The notes under the pieces were generated by a model that was given only the letters and a program-made list of their open reading frames with translations, was not told the DNA's origin and searched no databases. A stretch of 64,000 nucleotides of DNA, from NCBI RefSeq assembly GCF_017068455.1, contig NZ_CP070608.1:2337488-2401487 (forward strand), read 5' to 3'. Made by a program: the position numbers and the translations under genes. The DNA is from Fulvivirga lutea. GTDB lineage: Bacteria; Bacteroidota; Bacteroidia; Cytophagales; Cyclobacteriaceae. Shown here one piece after another: positions 8,963-17,624 of this stretch; position 1 is the stretch's first letter, and the number at the start of each line of letters is the position of its first letter.

Positions 8963-9832
8963 TTAGAAGCTCACTTCAACAGGCGAGACTTTATAGCCTT
9001 TGGTTTCAAGTAAGTTCAAAAGACTTACATCACCAACTAAGTAAGGAGCACCAAGAGCTATAAAAGTGGGCTTGTCTTTCATCATTTCCTCTATTTTAGG
9101 TAACCAGCCCAAAGCTCTTGAATCGTAATACACTTTTTTGAATTGCTGACTTTCATTTGTAGCCTTAAAAGTTTCATTTTTCACTTTTACAAGATCCTGA
9201 TTTTTTAGGTAATCAGCTACCATCTCATCGTACTCAGCAATATGTTGATCAAAGTTATTAACAGTATGCTTTAAGGCTTCCACCTGATCTTCTATTGGAA
9301 ATTTTTCAAAAGCTGCAATTTCCTCTTGTATAGTTCCTAGGCTCTCTGTCTTTAGCTTGTGCTTTTTTGCCACCTCGTGCAATTTGAGTTCAGTATAAAC
9401 AATGTTATCACCCAGCTTCAGTGCCGTGGTTGTAGGTACCAGAATAATTGGCTGTAATCTGCTGTAAAAATCATGATATGCATGTTCTTTAACCTCCATA
9501 TCAAGCAATAGTAATAATCTCAGTTGGTTCAGTTCGTCATCTGTCAAATAATCGTTAATCCAACCGTTATTAGGTATTTTAACAGCTTCGTTGAATTTCT
9601 TTTGAGTCTTTCTGTTCTGCTCAAACTTTGCAGCATACACTTCACACTCTTCCATTGCTTTATCTACAGCTGCAGGTATTTTAAACTGATCTGCAGGTAA
9701 GAAATTGATAATACCCATCAAATAAGAGGGTTTCTCCAAACCATTTCCGGTTACCTTATACAATACTGACTTTTCCTGTGCTTGCAGCGATGCCGCAATA
9801 AAAAGAAGCGCAACAATAAATCTACCAACCAT
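8963..9832 (-). CDS. Degenerate TraB/GumN family protein
   Basis: A 289-residue secreted protein (signal peptide ending LQAQ) with the overall layout of the TraB/GumN (Tiki-like) family: an N-terminal KPSYLMGIINFLP, a long helical middle and a C-terminal FIALGAPYLVGDVSLLNLL followed by GYKVSPV. In active family members the first motif is GTIH and the last is GAxHLVG, and both histidines bind metal. Here they are Asn43 and Tyr264, so a metalloprotease activity is unlikely. It lies 12 bases upstream of the pullulanase gene and may be co-transcribed with it. Confidence 0.75.
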   Translation of the reverse strand: MVGRFIVALLFIAASLQAQEKSVLYKVTGNGLEKPSYLMGIINFLPADQFKIPAAVDKAMEECEVYAAKFEQNRKTQKKFNEAVKIPNNGWINDYLTDDELNQLRLLLLLDMEVKEHAYHDFYSRLQPIILVPTTTALKLGDNIVYTELKLHEVAKKHKLKTESLGTIQEEIAAFEKFPIEDQVEALKHTVNNFDQHIAEYDEMVADYLKNQDLVKVKNETFKATNESQQFKKVYYDSRALGWLPKIEEMMKDKPTFIALGAPYLVGDVSLLNLLETKGYKVSPVEVSF

Positions 9833-9942
9833 GAGCTTATTCGATTAATTAAGGATGTGCAATATAATGAGCCGAATGCTTAGGTAGAAGAAAGATGTTA
9901 AGAAATTACTGTCGATGTAATTTTTTTTAAAAGATTGTAGAA

Positions 9943-11841
9943 TTAGTACATAAATTCATAGGCACTTTTATATAACCCATTACTTTGGGCATACTCAATA
10001 AAGGCATTGTAGAATTTGTTCTGGCTCAAAGTGGCGCTATCGCCTACTACCACTAATTTCTTTTTTGCTCGTGTCATGGCAACGTTCATTCTTCGCTCAT
10101 TGGCAAGAAAACCTATTTCACCTTTTTCATTAGATCGCACCATGCTTATGTAAATAATATCACGTTCCTGCCCTTGAAAGCCATCGATGGTGTTAATTGA
10201 CAACTTGCCTTCAAAGCCTTCCGGGGCTTCAATTCTTTCTTTTAACCGTGTAATTTGCGCACTGTAAGGAGCAATAATACCAACGCTTAGTTCTTTGGTG
10301 CCTCCAATGCTAATAAGTTGGTTTAAATAGTTTGTTAAATGTGTTTGTAAGATTCCGGCCTCTTCTTCATTAAAAGAGCTTTTTGTTTCGGGGTCAATAG
10401 ATTCGTAAAATCCGGTGCCTGCAGTGTCAATGAATTCCAAGGGGTCATCTTCAGGGAAAATAGTGTGGTTTGCCACTGAAGTATGTGCTTTTAGTTGACC
10501 ATCGTAGAAGTAATTATTGGAAAAGCCCATAATGACCTCATTCATTCTATACTGCACCTGAAGTAAGGTTTGAGCTTCATTTTTTCGCATAGCTTTCTCA
10601 AACAAACTTACATCTAAACCGCCCTTGGCTGCTTCCATCGATTTGATTGTTGGCGGAAGTTGGTGATGATCGCCAGCGAAAATAACACGCTCGGCTTTCA
10701 GAATGGGTATCCAGGTAGCAGGCTCTAAGGCCTGAGCAGCTTCGTCAATAAATACCGTTTTAAATTTGATACCCTTTACTGCATAATTATTGGCAGCCAC
10801 GAGTGTACCTGCAATTACCTGAGCCTTAGAGATGATGTCATTCGTAATATAGAAATTCAGTTGCTCGGCTGCATCTTTGTATTGATGGGCCTCATCATAT
10901 AAAAGTTTACGCTGTTCACGCTCAGCATAGCCAAAAGAGCGTTTGTACTTTTTGGCCATCCCAAAAAACTCATCGGCCTTCTTACGCATGGCCTTGTAAT
11001 CTTTAAAATCTTTATGATTGGCTATTTTGGCATCAAGGGTTAAACTCAGCATTTCCTCTGTTACTCTGGCAGGGTGGCCAATTCTCAACACATTCACCTG
11101 ATGCTCGGTAAGCTTTTCTACAAGTAAGTCCACCGCATTATTACTTGGTGCACAAACCAAAACCTGATTCTCAGATTTTAGTGTTTCAACGATTGATTCA
11201 ATGAGTGTTGTTGTTTTTCCGGTACCGGGAGGCCCATGAATCACACTTACAGTTTCAGCATTTAATACTTTATTTAAAGCGGTATTCTGGCTATCATTTA
11301 AGCCTTGTGATTGATAAGGTTTGCTTTCTTTGAATAAGGGTGTTTCATTACCCAGTAGTATATTTTTGAGTTTTAGTGTATGTGCTTCTTCGGTTTTGAT
11401 GAGCTTCTTGAGCGCCTTGTTCATTTCCCTGTAGGAGCTTTCATCAAATAACAACTGCACGCCCAGTTGTCCTTTTTTCATCCAATAGGGCTCGTCATCG
11501 CTATTTAAGGTGATCAGCATCTGATCTTTCGAAACATTGTTAACTACTCCGTTGATACTTTCTTTATTCTCGCCTTCCGCACTGAAAAAACTCACCAACT
11601 TACCCGATGAAAATAGATGAGGCTCCTGATACTTGTCAGGTCTTCTAACACTAATTACGAGCCGCTCACCTGCATTGAATCTCGTGTTTTCTATGATGAG
11701 TGGGAACCAACACACGCCTTGCTTTCTGCGCTCTGCAATAGAAGTATCGCTCATTTTAAGTTTATATTGGAGAAGGTCTTCTTCTTTTTCGATTTTAAGA
11801 AGTTCTATAAGTCGCTTAATTCCCTGATCTATATCCGGCAT
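9943..11841 (-). CDS. Superfamily 1 helicase, IGHMBP2/UPF1-like
   Basis: A 632-residue ATP-dependent DNA or RNA helicase. The N-terminal 190 residues form a beta-barrel-type domain that precedes the Q-motif and Walker A loop GPPGTGKTTTLIE. Walker B is FIDEAAQ, followed by FAGDHHQLPPT (motif III), QYRM (motif IV), INTIDGFQGQERDIIYISMVRS (seen as TIDGFQGQERDIIY, motif V) and VAMTRAKKKLVVVGD (motif VI). This is the bacterial SMUBP-2-like family with 5'-3' polarity in studied relatives. Single gene; its promoter region faces the thioredoxin gene. Confidence 0.9.
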   Translation of the reverse strand: MPDIDQGIKRLIELLKIEKEEDLLQYKLKMSDTSIAERRKQGVCWFPLIIENTRFNAGERLVISVRRPDKYQEPHLFSSGKLVSFFSAEGENKESINGVVNNVSKDQMLITLNSDDEPYWMKKGQLGVQLLFDESSYREMNKALKKLIKTEEAHTLKLKNILLGNETPLFKESKPYQSQGLNDSQNTALNKVLNAETVSVIHGPPGTGKTTTLIESIVETLKSENQVLVCAPSNNAVDLLVEKLTEHQVNVLRIGHPARVTEEMLSLTLDAKIANHKDFKDYKAMRKKADEFFGMAKKYKRSFGYAEREQRKLLYDEAHQYKDAAEQLNFYITNDIISKAQVIAGTLVAANNYAVKGIKFKTVFIDEAAQALEPATWIPILKAERVIFAGDHHQLPPTIKSMEAAKGGLDVSLFEKAMRKNEAQTLLQVQYRMNEVIMGFSNNYFYDGQLKAHTSVANHTIFPEDDPLEFIDTAGTGFYESIDPETKSSFNEEEAGILQTHLTNYLNQLISIGGTKELSVGIIAPYSAQITRLKERIEAPEGFEGKLSINTIDGFQGQERDIIYISMVRSNEKGEIGFLANERRMNVAMTRAKKKLVVVGDSATLSQNKFYNAFIEYAQSNGLYKSAYEFMY

Positions 11842-11926
11842 AAAAAAATATTGAATTGCAAATATAGAAAAGGAACCACCAGCCTATATTGTTTTGTTAC
11901 TATTGAAATAATTAATCAGAATACGA

Positions 11927-12223
11927 ATGTCTAAATTCAATGAATTGATCAATGGCGACCAACCCGTGTTGGTCGATTTTTTTGCTACCTGGTGTGGGCC
12001 ATGTAAAATGATGGCACCTATGCTGGACCAATTAAAAAATGAGATAGGCGATAAGGCCAGAATTGTAAAAGTGGATGTAGATAAAAATCAGGCTGCTGCA
12101 CAAAAGTATCAGGTGAGGGGAGTGCCTACCCTAATTCTATTTAAGAATGGTCAGATTAAATGGCAACAGTCCGGAGTGGTTCAACCAGCCCAATTGAAGC
12201 TGGTGATAGAGCAGTTTAGTTAA
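11927..12223 (+). CDS. trxA: Thioredoxin
   Basis: A 98-residue cytoplasmic thioredoxin. The active site WCGPCK (Cys23, Cys26) follows VLVDFFAT, Asp17 sits at the conserved buried acid position, and the cis-proline lies in the motif [13 protein letters not shown]. The protein is slightly shorter than E. coli thioredoxin at the N terminus, as is common for Bacteroidota paralogues, so another main thioredoxin may exist elsewhere in the genome. It converges on the outer-membrane protein gene with a 4-base overlap. Confidence 0.92.
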   Translation: MSKFNELINGDQPVLVDFFATWCGPCKMMAPMLDQLKNEIGDKARIVKVDVDKNQAAAQKYQVRGVPTLILFKNGQIKWQQSGVVQPAQLKLVIEQFS

Positions 12224-12888
12224 TCGTTATTTTTATTTGAAATAGAATAGCTAATTCCTGCTGAGATCAAAATACTGCGTAGCTTAATATCATCACTTGC
12301 AAAGTATTCATCGGTAGATAAGCTGGTGAAACTCATCAGATAGGACGCTATTAAACCTAATGTTAGTTTATCTGATAAATTATAGTTGCCACCTAACTCA
12401 ACTATTCCACCAATGTCTAAACTTCTCACTTGATCTGTTACATCTAAATTTTCTTCTGGCCTGCCTAAAAAAGCTGGGGTTTCATGTGTAGCTTTTATCA
12501 AAATAGAGGGGACGATTCCCACATTAACGTATCCTGATAAAGTACTTCCAAAATGACGCCCAACTTTTATTGGGATTGAAACATATCGATAATTGAATTG
12601 TGCTTCTTCCACACCAATTTGATTGCCCTCTGCATCACGTAAAAATATTTCAAAGTTAAATCCACGAGTTAAGTAAAGGAGGTCTGCATCAAGATGATAT
12701 TTTTCATTTAAGAAATAGTTGTAGTTCAGACCTGCTAAAACCGAAGTGAGGTTGTTCGTGTCATCAAAAACTTCGTTTTGATACGAATTGCTTAATGACG
12801 CACCGAATTTAAGACCAACTTTATGTTGCGAAATACCTTTTATCGAAATAATAAAAAAAAGGCAGATAAGTAGTGATTTTAAGCGCAT
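12220..12888 (-). CDS. Outer-membrane beta-barrel protein (PorT/OmpW-like)
   Basis: A 222-residue protein from the ATG at 12888, where a signal peptide begins (a longer frame reaches 12924). After cleavage near GISQ the chain is a series of alternating amphipathic strands such as [28 protein letters not shown] and [14 protein letters not shown], ending in SYSIS-type strands. This is the small porin-family barrel annotated as PorT-like or outer membrane beta-barrel protein in Bacteroidota. Role unknown; possibly structural or a small pore. The next lipoprotein gene lies just upstream on the same strand. Confidence 0.75.
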   Translation of the reverse strand: MRLKSLLICLFFIISIKGISQHKVGLKFGASLSNSYQNEVFDDTNNLTSVLAGLNYNYFLNEKYHLDADLLYLTRGFNFEIFLRDAEGNQIGVEEAQFNYRYVSIPIKVGRHFGSTLSGYVNVGIVPSILIKATHETPAFLGRPEENLDVTDQVRSLDIGGIVELGGNYNLSDKLTLGLIASYLMSFTSLSTDEYFASDDIKLRSILISAGISYSISNKNND

Positions 12889-12931
12889 GACAATTTTAAA
12901 GTGTTCGGTTAAAACAAGATACAATTATTAG

Positions 12932-13777
12932 TTATTGACAAGTTGAATCTACTGATTCTATAGGTGAAAGAGCCTCTTTCCTTTTATTTCGACTTCCTAA
13001 ATCGGTAAAATCTCCTTCTTCTATGACAAGAACTAATCTATCGATGGCAAAGCTGCTTGATCTTCCTGAAATAAGTATGGTATACGTGCCAGGACTATCA
13101 AATCTGGCATAAACTGCATGAGCATCACTATCACTGGTACTTCCTTCATACCACCATTCATCTAATTGGTTCATATATACTTTTAAGTACCCTATGTTTC
13201 TTGGGTTTGAACCATTTGGAACTTTATAAGTTGCTCCAGGATAAGTTTCAGCTAAGATCGGATCATTACGATCCGGATTTGACGAATCTATACCTTCATC
13301 ATTAGGAATAGCTATGGTGTTTGAGTTGGAACGGTAGCCATAAAAAGCATCAGCATCTGGAAAATTAACAAAGGCATCATTGTGTTCTGTATTATTATCA
13401 CCAGTCCCTATGGTACTTGCATATAAAAAACGATAAATACCGGGCGTATTGATCTTCACATTATATGTAATAATCGAATTACCTGCATCTCTAAATGAAT
13501 CTTCACCTTTGAAAACAATGAAGCCTTCTCCGCTATGGCCACTTACATTATTTATAGATCCACTTTGAAACTCCCATTCACCGATGTTTGATCTATTTGG
13601 TACATCTTCGGCTTCAATAATTACTAAACCATTACTTTCTTCAAAATAAAGGGCGGGTGCATTTGGGCAATCACTGGTGAGACCTGGACTTTCGTCATCA
13701 TCATCGCAGGAAATGAAAATAGTTGGAAAAATAAACAGACTTAATAGACAAGTAAGTAGTTGGTTTTTAACATTCAT
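12932..13777 (-). CDS. Surface lipoprotein with CBM6/35-like beta sandwich
   Basis: A 281-residue lipoprotein: the leader ends FISCDDDDESP, a lipobox followed by an acidic stretch that in Bacteroidota often marks surface export. From about residue 50 the sequence GLVIIEAEDVPN, then a glycine-rich strand set and the ending GTYTILISGRSSSFAIDRLVLV, resembles carbohydrate-binding modules of the CBM6/CBM35 type, where the E-A-E-D region binds calcium. No catalytic domain is attached. It may bind a glycan at the cell surface; the ligand is unknown. It precedes the barrel gene by a few dozen bases on the same strand. Confidence 0.6.
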   Translation of the reverse strand: MNVKNQLLTCLLSLFIFPTIFISCDDDDESPGLTSDCPNAPALYFEESNGLVIIEAEDVPNRSNIGEWEFQSGSINNVSGHSGEGFIVFKGEDSFRDAGNSIITYNVKINTPGIYRFLYASTIGTGDNNTEHNDAFVNFPDADAFYGYRSNSNTIAIPNDEGIDSSNPDRNDPILAETYPGATYKVPNGSNPRNIGYLKVYMNQLDEWWYEGSTSDSDAHAVYARFDSPGTYTILISGRSSSFAIDRLVLVIEEGDFTDLGSRNKRKEALSPIESVDSTCQ

Positions 13778-13842
13778 TGAATGAAATTACTCACAGAATA
13801 CGTATTTGCAACATATTCTAGATTAATGATTTGTTATCATAG

Positions 13843-14571
13843 TTAAATGGTAGTTTTTGTCGCTCCCATCACTTCCAAACTCTTTTCAACCTGTAGGTAG
13901 AGAATCAGTAATTTTTCATCAGAGGTAAATTCTGGTAATTCGAGAGATAATGAGCCGCTATCATCAGCATTAATTGTTTTCAGGTTTCTTACCACATTAT
14001 CATGATTTAATGTTTTGCCATGATTCTCACCTCTAGGCACATAATTCTCTACATGGCGTTCAACAATTGCAGCATTGAGAAGAAGATTTGTTGGTTGTTT
14101 GTCCAGAGAATAAGAAAAGGTAAGCTTACCACTATGCATTTTTAAATCAGAAATTGAGATAGAGATTGGATCAAGCTCAATTTTATTAAGTGCATTATTC
14201 AATTTGGATTCGTAAGAACCAACAAACTCATACTTACCATTCACTACCATTTGAGGCGTGTAAATGGTATTTAATTTAAAATGGTTGCCATATTTCCGCT
14301 GCCTCTTAGTAAACTCTTCACTACTGTATGGGTCTTTCCAGCCCAAGTAATTCCAATAGCTCACATGATAGGAGAGGGCAAATACGTTATCATTACCGGC
14401 AATTTTACTCAGTACTTCATCTGCAGCCGGACAGCTGGAGCAGCCCTGTGAAGTAAATAGCTCGACTACGGCAATGGATTCACTTTTAACAGCTTTGGTT
14501 TCTTCGAAATGAGTGAATGAGATAATAAAAATGGAACTACTTATAATGAGGAGTAAGGCTAATCGTTTCAT
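13843..14571 (-). CDS. DUF1223 secreted thioredoxin-fold protein
   Basis: A 242-residue protein with an N-terminal hydrophobic leader and the DUF1223 signature VELFTSQGCSSCPAADEVL, a CxxC (C-S-S-C) at the start of a thioredoxin-like fold. Further family motifs follow: LSYHVSYWNYLGWKDPYS and YTPQMVVNG, where TPQ carries the cis-proline equivalent. Predicted to be periplasmic and redox-active, but no substrate is known for the family. It stands alone between a lipoprotein gene and the HExxH protein gene. Confidence 0.85.
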   Translation of the reverse strand: MKRLALLLIISSSIFIISFTHFEETKAVKSESIAVVELFTSQGCSSCPAADEVLSKIAGNDNVFALSYHVSYWNYLGWKDPYSSEEFTKRQRKYGNHFKLNTIYTPQMVVNGKYEFVGSYESKLNNALNKIELDPISISISDLKMHSGKLTFSYSLDKQPTNLLLNAAIVERHVENYVPRGENHGKTLNHDNVVRNLKTINADDSGSLSLELPEFTSDEKLLILYLQVEKSLEVMGATKTTI

Positions 14572-14724
14572 ACAATAGTATACTCTAATTGCATCTTGCG
14601 GTTATGTAAGTTGAAAGACAATCTGAGTTATTTGTTAATTTAAAGTGCTTATGGTTCTTTTTTGTCTATTTTTCAGAACCAATGTTATTGCTGGCTTTTG
14701 ATGTTGTAAACTAATCAGAATGTT

Positions 14725-15477
14725 ATGATAAAATATCTTATTGCTTACCTACTTATAATTTTTTGTGTTGATATTCTTCAGGCTCAAACAATAAGCTGGC
14801 AAGATTCTTCAAGTAATGCTGTAGTTTACTTACATATTGACGAGGCCGATTTTAAAGAACATAAACACCGAACATCAGGCAAGTTTGATGTGATAGAAAC
14901 CCATCCTAAGTATCATCAAACAGTTTTGGCAACGATTAACAAGGCACTCAGAAAATATCCTGCATCGGTTATCAATGAACACTTTACCACGATTTATGTG
15001 TATGACGAGTTTGATAAGAAACGCATTATGATGGGCACCTATTTGGGTAGGCATGGGTTCTTCTTTGCTGTAAAATATATGGAAGATGGTTCAGTTAATA
15101 CAGAAATGTTGGAACGTTTGATACATCATGAGTTTTCTCACCGATTATTTCTGTTTGAAAGTAAAGGGTTTGATGATAAAGCCTGGACAGCTAACAATAC
15201 ATTAAAGTATGGCGATATAAAAAGTTATAGGCAAAACTTAGAAACTGAGTTATTTGACAAAGGCTTTATTTACAAATACAGTGTTATGAACAAACTGGAA
15301 GACTTTTCCACTTTTGCGGAAAACCTGTTCGTAAGTAAACCAGGGTTTTGGGAAGCGATTAAAAGCCATGAAACATTAAGGAACAAATTCAAAGTTGCTA
15401 GTGAGTTTTACGAATCAATTGACCCACAATTCAACGAAGCCTATTTTTTAGATATGCATGGTGTAAGCCTAGATTGA
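14725..15477 (+). CDS. Secreted putative zinc metallopeptidase (HExxH)
   Basis: A 250-residue protein with a signal peptide ending LQAQ. It has a HExxH zinc-protease motif, HHEFSH, at residues 135-139 (His135, Glu136, His139), and a downstream acidic helix EDFSTFAENLF with Glu199, spaced as a gluzincin third zinc ligand would be; the F-A-E pattern recalls anthrax-toxin-lethal-factor-like peptidases. The remaining sequence is unfamiliar to me. Peptidase activity is inferred from the motif only. Single gene. Confidence 0.6.
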   Translation: MIKYLIAYLLIIFCVDILQAQTISWQDSSSNAVVYLHIDEADFKEHKHRTSGKFDVIETHPKYHQTVLATINKALRKYPASVINEHFTTIYVYDEFDKKRIMMGTYLGRHGFFFAVKYMEDGSVNTEMLERLIHHEFSHRLFLFESKGFDDKAWTANNTLKYGDIKSYRQNLETELFDKGFIYKYSVMNKLEDFSTFAENLFVSKPGFWEAIKSHETLRNKFKVASEFYESIDPQFNEAYFLDMHGVSLD

Positions 15478-15533
15478 CATCTTGGGTTGTCTTGTCATTT
15501 GTCTCATTAGATCTTCTCTAATAATTTCACACC

Positions 15534-16172
15534 ATGCAGGAATATGTACTTCATGGTGTATTACTTAATCTGTTGAAAGAAAAGGCTATTTTCATTCCTG
15601 AAAACCGAACTCTTTTAATCTCAGATTTGCATTTAGGTAAAGTCAATCACTTCAGAAGGTCTGGCATTCCTGTACCTCAAAAGGCGAATGATCGAAATAT
15701 TGAATTATTAATTGGCCTGCTCCAACAACAAAAGCCTGAGCGAGTTATTTTTTTAGGAGATCTTTTTCATAGTCACTACAATTCTGAGTGGGAAGTATTT
15801 GGTCAGGTGCTTAAGGCATTTCCAGAAATGCAATTTGAGTTGGTTCAAGGCAATCATGACATTATGAGTCCTTATCAATATGATAAATTGAAGATTCTGG
15901 TACATAAAGATCAATTGCAATTGAGTTCGCTGCTACTGTCCCACGAGCCGTTACAAGAATTTGAGGGCTATAATTTAGCTGGCCATATTCATCCAGCAGT
16001 AAAACTTCGAGGTTCTGCCCGACAAAGTTTGCGTTTACCTTGCTTTCATTTTGGTGAAAAACAGGGGCTCATGCCTGCCTTTGGTGAGTTTACAGGAGCC
16101 TATACTATCACACCTAAAAAAGGAGATGATGTATTCGTTATAATGGAAGAGACTGTAGTAAAAGTGGGCTAG
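15534..16172 (+). CDS. pdeM: Ligase-associated DNA damage response endonuclease PdeM
   Basis: A 212-residue calcineurin-like metallophosphoesterase. It carries the PdeM pattern: LLISDLHLGKVNHFRRSG with the first metal ligands (D-x-H), FLGDLFHS (GDxxH), QGNHD (GNHD) and a late LAGHIHP (GHxH). PdeM proteins are usually encoded with a DNA-ligase-associated Lhr-type helicase, an exonuclease-like beta-lactamase fold protein and a ligase; none of those partners is seen here, so it is either separated from them or acts alone. Confidence 0.85.
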   Translation: MQEYVLHGVLLNLLKEKAIFIPENRTLLISDLHLGKVNHFRRSGIPVPQKANDRNIELLIGLLQQQKPERVIFLGDLFHSHYNSEWEVFGQVLKAFPEMQFELVQGNHDIMSPYQYDKLKILVHKDQLQLSSLLLSHEPLQEFEGYNLAGHIHPAVKLRGSARQSLRLPCFHFGEKQGLMPAFGEFTGAYTITPKKGDDVFVIMEETVVKVG

Positions 16173-16197
16173 ACAAAACCCAAAATATTCTTTTAAG

Positions 16198-16296
16198 GTC
16201 ATCCTGACGAAGGAAGGATCTTCCTAAGTTCGAACAACAATTGTAAAAAGTAACGTAAACTCACTTAGTAAGATGCCTCCTTTTGTCGGCATGACA
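16198..16296. repeat. Dispersed palindromic repeat, copy R1
   Basis: A 99-base element whose ends are imperfect inverted repeats: it opens GTCATCCTGACGAAGGA and closes with TCCTTTTGTCGGCATGAC. It is nearly identical to R2 at 16391-16501 apart from a few substitutions and a replaced internal segment. Its first 25 bases also match, inverted, the right arm of the element at 18693-18760. No coding potential. This looks like a REP or MITE family. Confidence 0.85.
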
Positions 16297-16390
16297 CATT
16301 CTATTGGATTTTTGCACTGAGTTACAGAGAGTCAACTTTTGATTTGTTTTAGTCACATCACTAAAAAATCAAATTACTCTATACAATAAA

Positions 16391-16501
16391 GTCATCCTGA
16401 CGAAGGAAGGATCTTCCTAAGTTCGTACAACAATTGTAAAAAGTATCGTAAACCCACTTAGTAAGGCCGATAGCTATCGGACTCCTTTTGTCGGCATGAC
16501 A
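16391..16501. repeat. Dispersed palindromic repeat, copy R2
   Basis: A 111-base second copy of R1, in the same orientation. It differs by three or four point changes and by carrying the perfect 14-base palindrome CCGATAGCTATCGG at about 16467-16480 where R1 has a short unrelated stretch. The element ends 90 bases upstream of the sigma factor start. Confidence 0.85.
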
Positions 16502-16592
16502 GCATTTGATAGTATGAAATCACAATTTGAAAAAAAAATCAAATTATTTTTTCACTACCTTGTAACATACTCCCATCACGGTCGTCTTGCCT

Positions 16593-17114
16593 ATGAATAT
16601 GAGTTTGGAAGCTTTTAAAACAAGAGTATTACCTACTAAGGATAAGCTATTTCGATTTGCTCTTAAGTTAGTAGGTGATGCCGATGAAGCTCGGGATATC
16701 GTTCAGGAAGTTTTCATAAAAGTATGGAACAAGCGTAATGAAATGGATGAACTTGAAAATATGGAAGCCTGGTGCATGCGAGTGACCAGAAACCTTTCAT
16801 TAGACAAGTTAAAATCCAAAAAACGTAAGCTGACCGATAGCCTGGATCAAACACATGATATTAGTATGGGTGAGAATATTACACCGTACAGATCAACAGA
16901 GTTAAGTGATACAATGATTAAAATAGGAACATTTATTTCATCTCTACCAGACAAACAGAAGCAGGTAATTCAGCTTCGGGATGTGGAAGGGTATTCCTAT
17001 CAGGAGATATGTGACATCCTGGAAATAGATATGAATCAGGTAAAAGTAAACCTGTTCAGAGCAAGAAAATCGGTCCGTGAGAATTTATTAAATGCAAATG
17101 CATATGGACTCTAA
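16593..17114 (+). CDS. ECF-type RNA polymerase sigma factor
   Basis: A 173-residue sigma-70 family factor of the extracytoplasmic-function class (ATG at 16593; an ATG at 16599 is equally possible). Region 2 is visible as FRFALKLVGDADEARDIVQEVFIKVW (core: DEARDIVQEVFIKVW) and AWCMRVTRNLSLDKL; region 4 as LPDKQKQVIQLRDVEGYSYQEI followed by the helix DMNQVKVNLFRARKSVREN. It directs RNA polymerase to a small regulon, probably including the genes downstream. The next gene overlaps its 3' end by 11 bases, the classical sigma / anti-sigma arrangement. Confidence 0.9.
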   Translation: MNMSLEAFKTRVLPTKDKLFRFALKLVGDADEARDIVQEVFIKVWNKRNEMDELENMEAWCMRVTRNLSLDKLKSKKRKLTDSLDQTHDISMGENITPYRSTELSDTMIKIGTFISSLPDKQKQVIQLRDVEGYSYQEICDILEIDMNQVKVNLFRARKSVRENLLNANAYGL

Positions 17115-17613
17115 AAGAATTGAACAGTTAATAGCGAAATACTGGGAGTGTGAAACCACGCTGGAAGAGGAGAAAGAATTAAAAAACTACTTCTCAGCTG
17201 GTGACTATGATGCAAAGTTTAAAGATGTAGCTCCACTATTTCAATATTATACAAATGAAAAGGAATCGGCTTCATTAGATGGCTTGTTTGATGAACAGGT
17301 TCTGGCAGAAATTGAGCAGGGCGTACCATCAAGCCCTAAAAAGGGTAAGGTGATGAGCATGTTCACCAATATCTCTAAAGTAGCCGCTGTAATATTAGTA
17401 GTTGTGGTGGCAGGGTATTTTATCCAGCAGGAGATAAAAGAAAAGGAGCAGCCTTATTTAACCGATACATTCGAAGATCCTGAAAAGGCATTTGAAGAAA
17501 CAAAAAAGGCACTTCAATTAATAAGTAAAAACTTCAATAAAGGTAGAAAACAGGCTAAAAAGCTTTCCACATTTAACGAAGCACAAGAAAGAGTAAAAGA
17601 CAATAATTTATAA
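17104..17613 (+). CDS. Putative anti-sigma factor, single-pass membrane protein
   Basis: A 169-residue protein; I choose the ATG at 17104 because MDSKRIEQLIAKYWECETT is the usual opening of small Bacteroidota anti-sigma-like proteins (the frame extends to 17092). The N-terminal half is a helical cytoplasmic region, a single transmembrane helix lies at about residues 95-115 (VAAVILVVVVAGYFI), and a charged helical tail follows. It overlaps the sigma gene by 11 bases. Its role as an anti-sigma factor is inferred from position and topology; there is no zinc-binding HxxxCxxC motif. Confidence 0.65.
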   Translation: MDSKRIEQLIAKYWECETTLEEEKELKNYFSAGDYDAKFKDVAPLFQYYTNEKESASLDGLFDEQVLAEIEQGVPSSPKKGKVMSMFTNISKVAAVILVVVVAGYFIQQEIKEKEQPYLTDTFEDPEKAFEETKKALQLISKNFNKGRKQAKKLSTFNEAQERVKDNNL

Positions 17614-17624
17614 AGAATAAAGAC

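Larger units (their letters stand above)
16173..16586 (+). other. Intergenic region with two palindromic repeats
   Basis: This 414-base gap has no gene. It holds two copies of one dispersed repeat (16198-16296 and 16391-16501) separated by about 95 AT-rich bases, and the region upstream of the sigma factor gene. A possible -7 box (TACCTTG, 16556-16562) precedes that gene. Confidence 0.8.

Noticed and set aside
9903-9929. Hairpin after the helicase gene
   Set aside because: A short AT-only stem with the T-run on the wrong side for the minus-strand gene; too weak to call a terminator.
16198-16501. Possible CRISPR
   Set aside because: Two copies of a ~100-base repeat about 95 bases apart do not fit the repeat-spacer size, and no cas gene is present.
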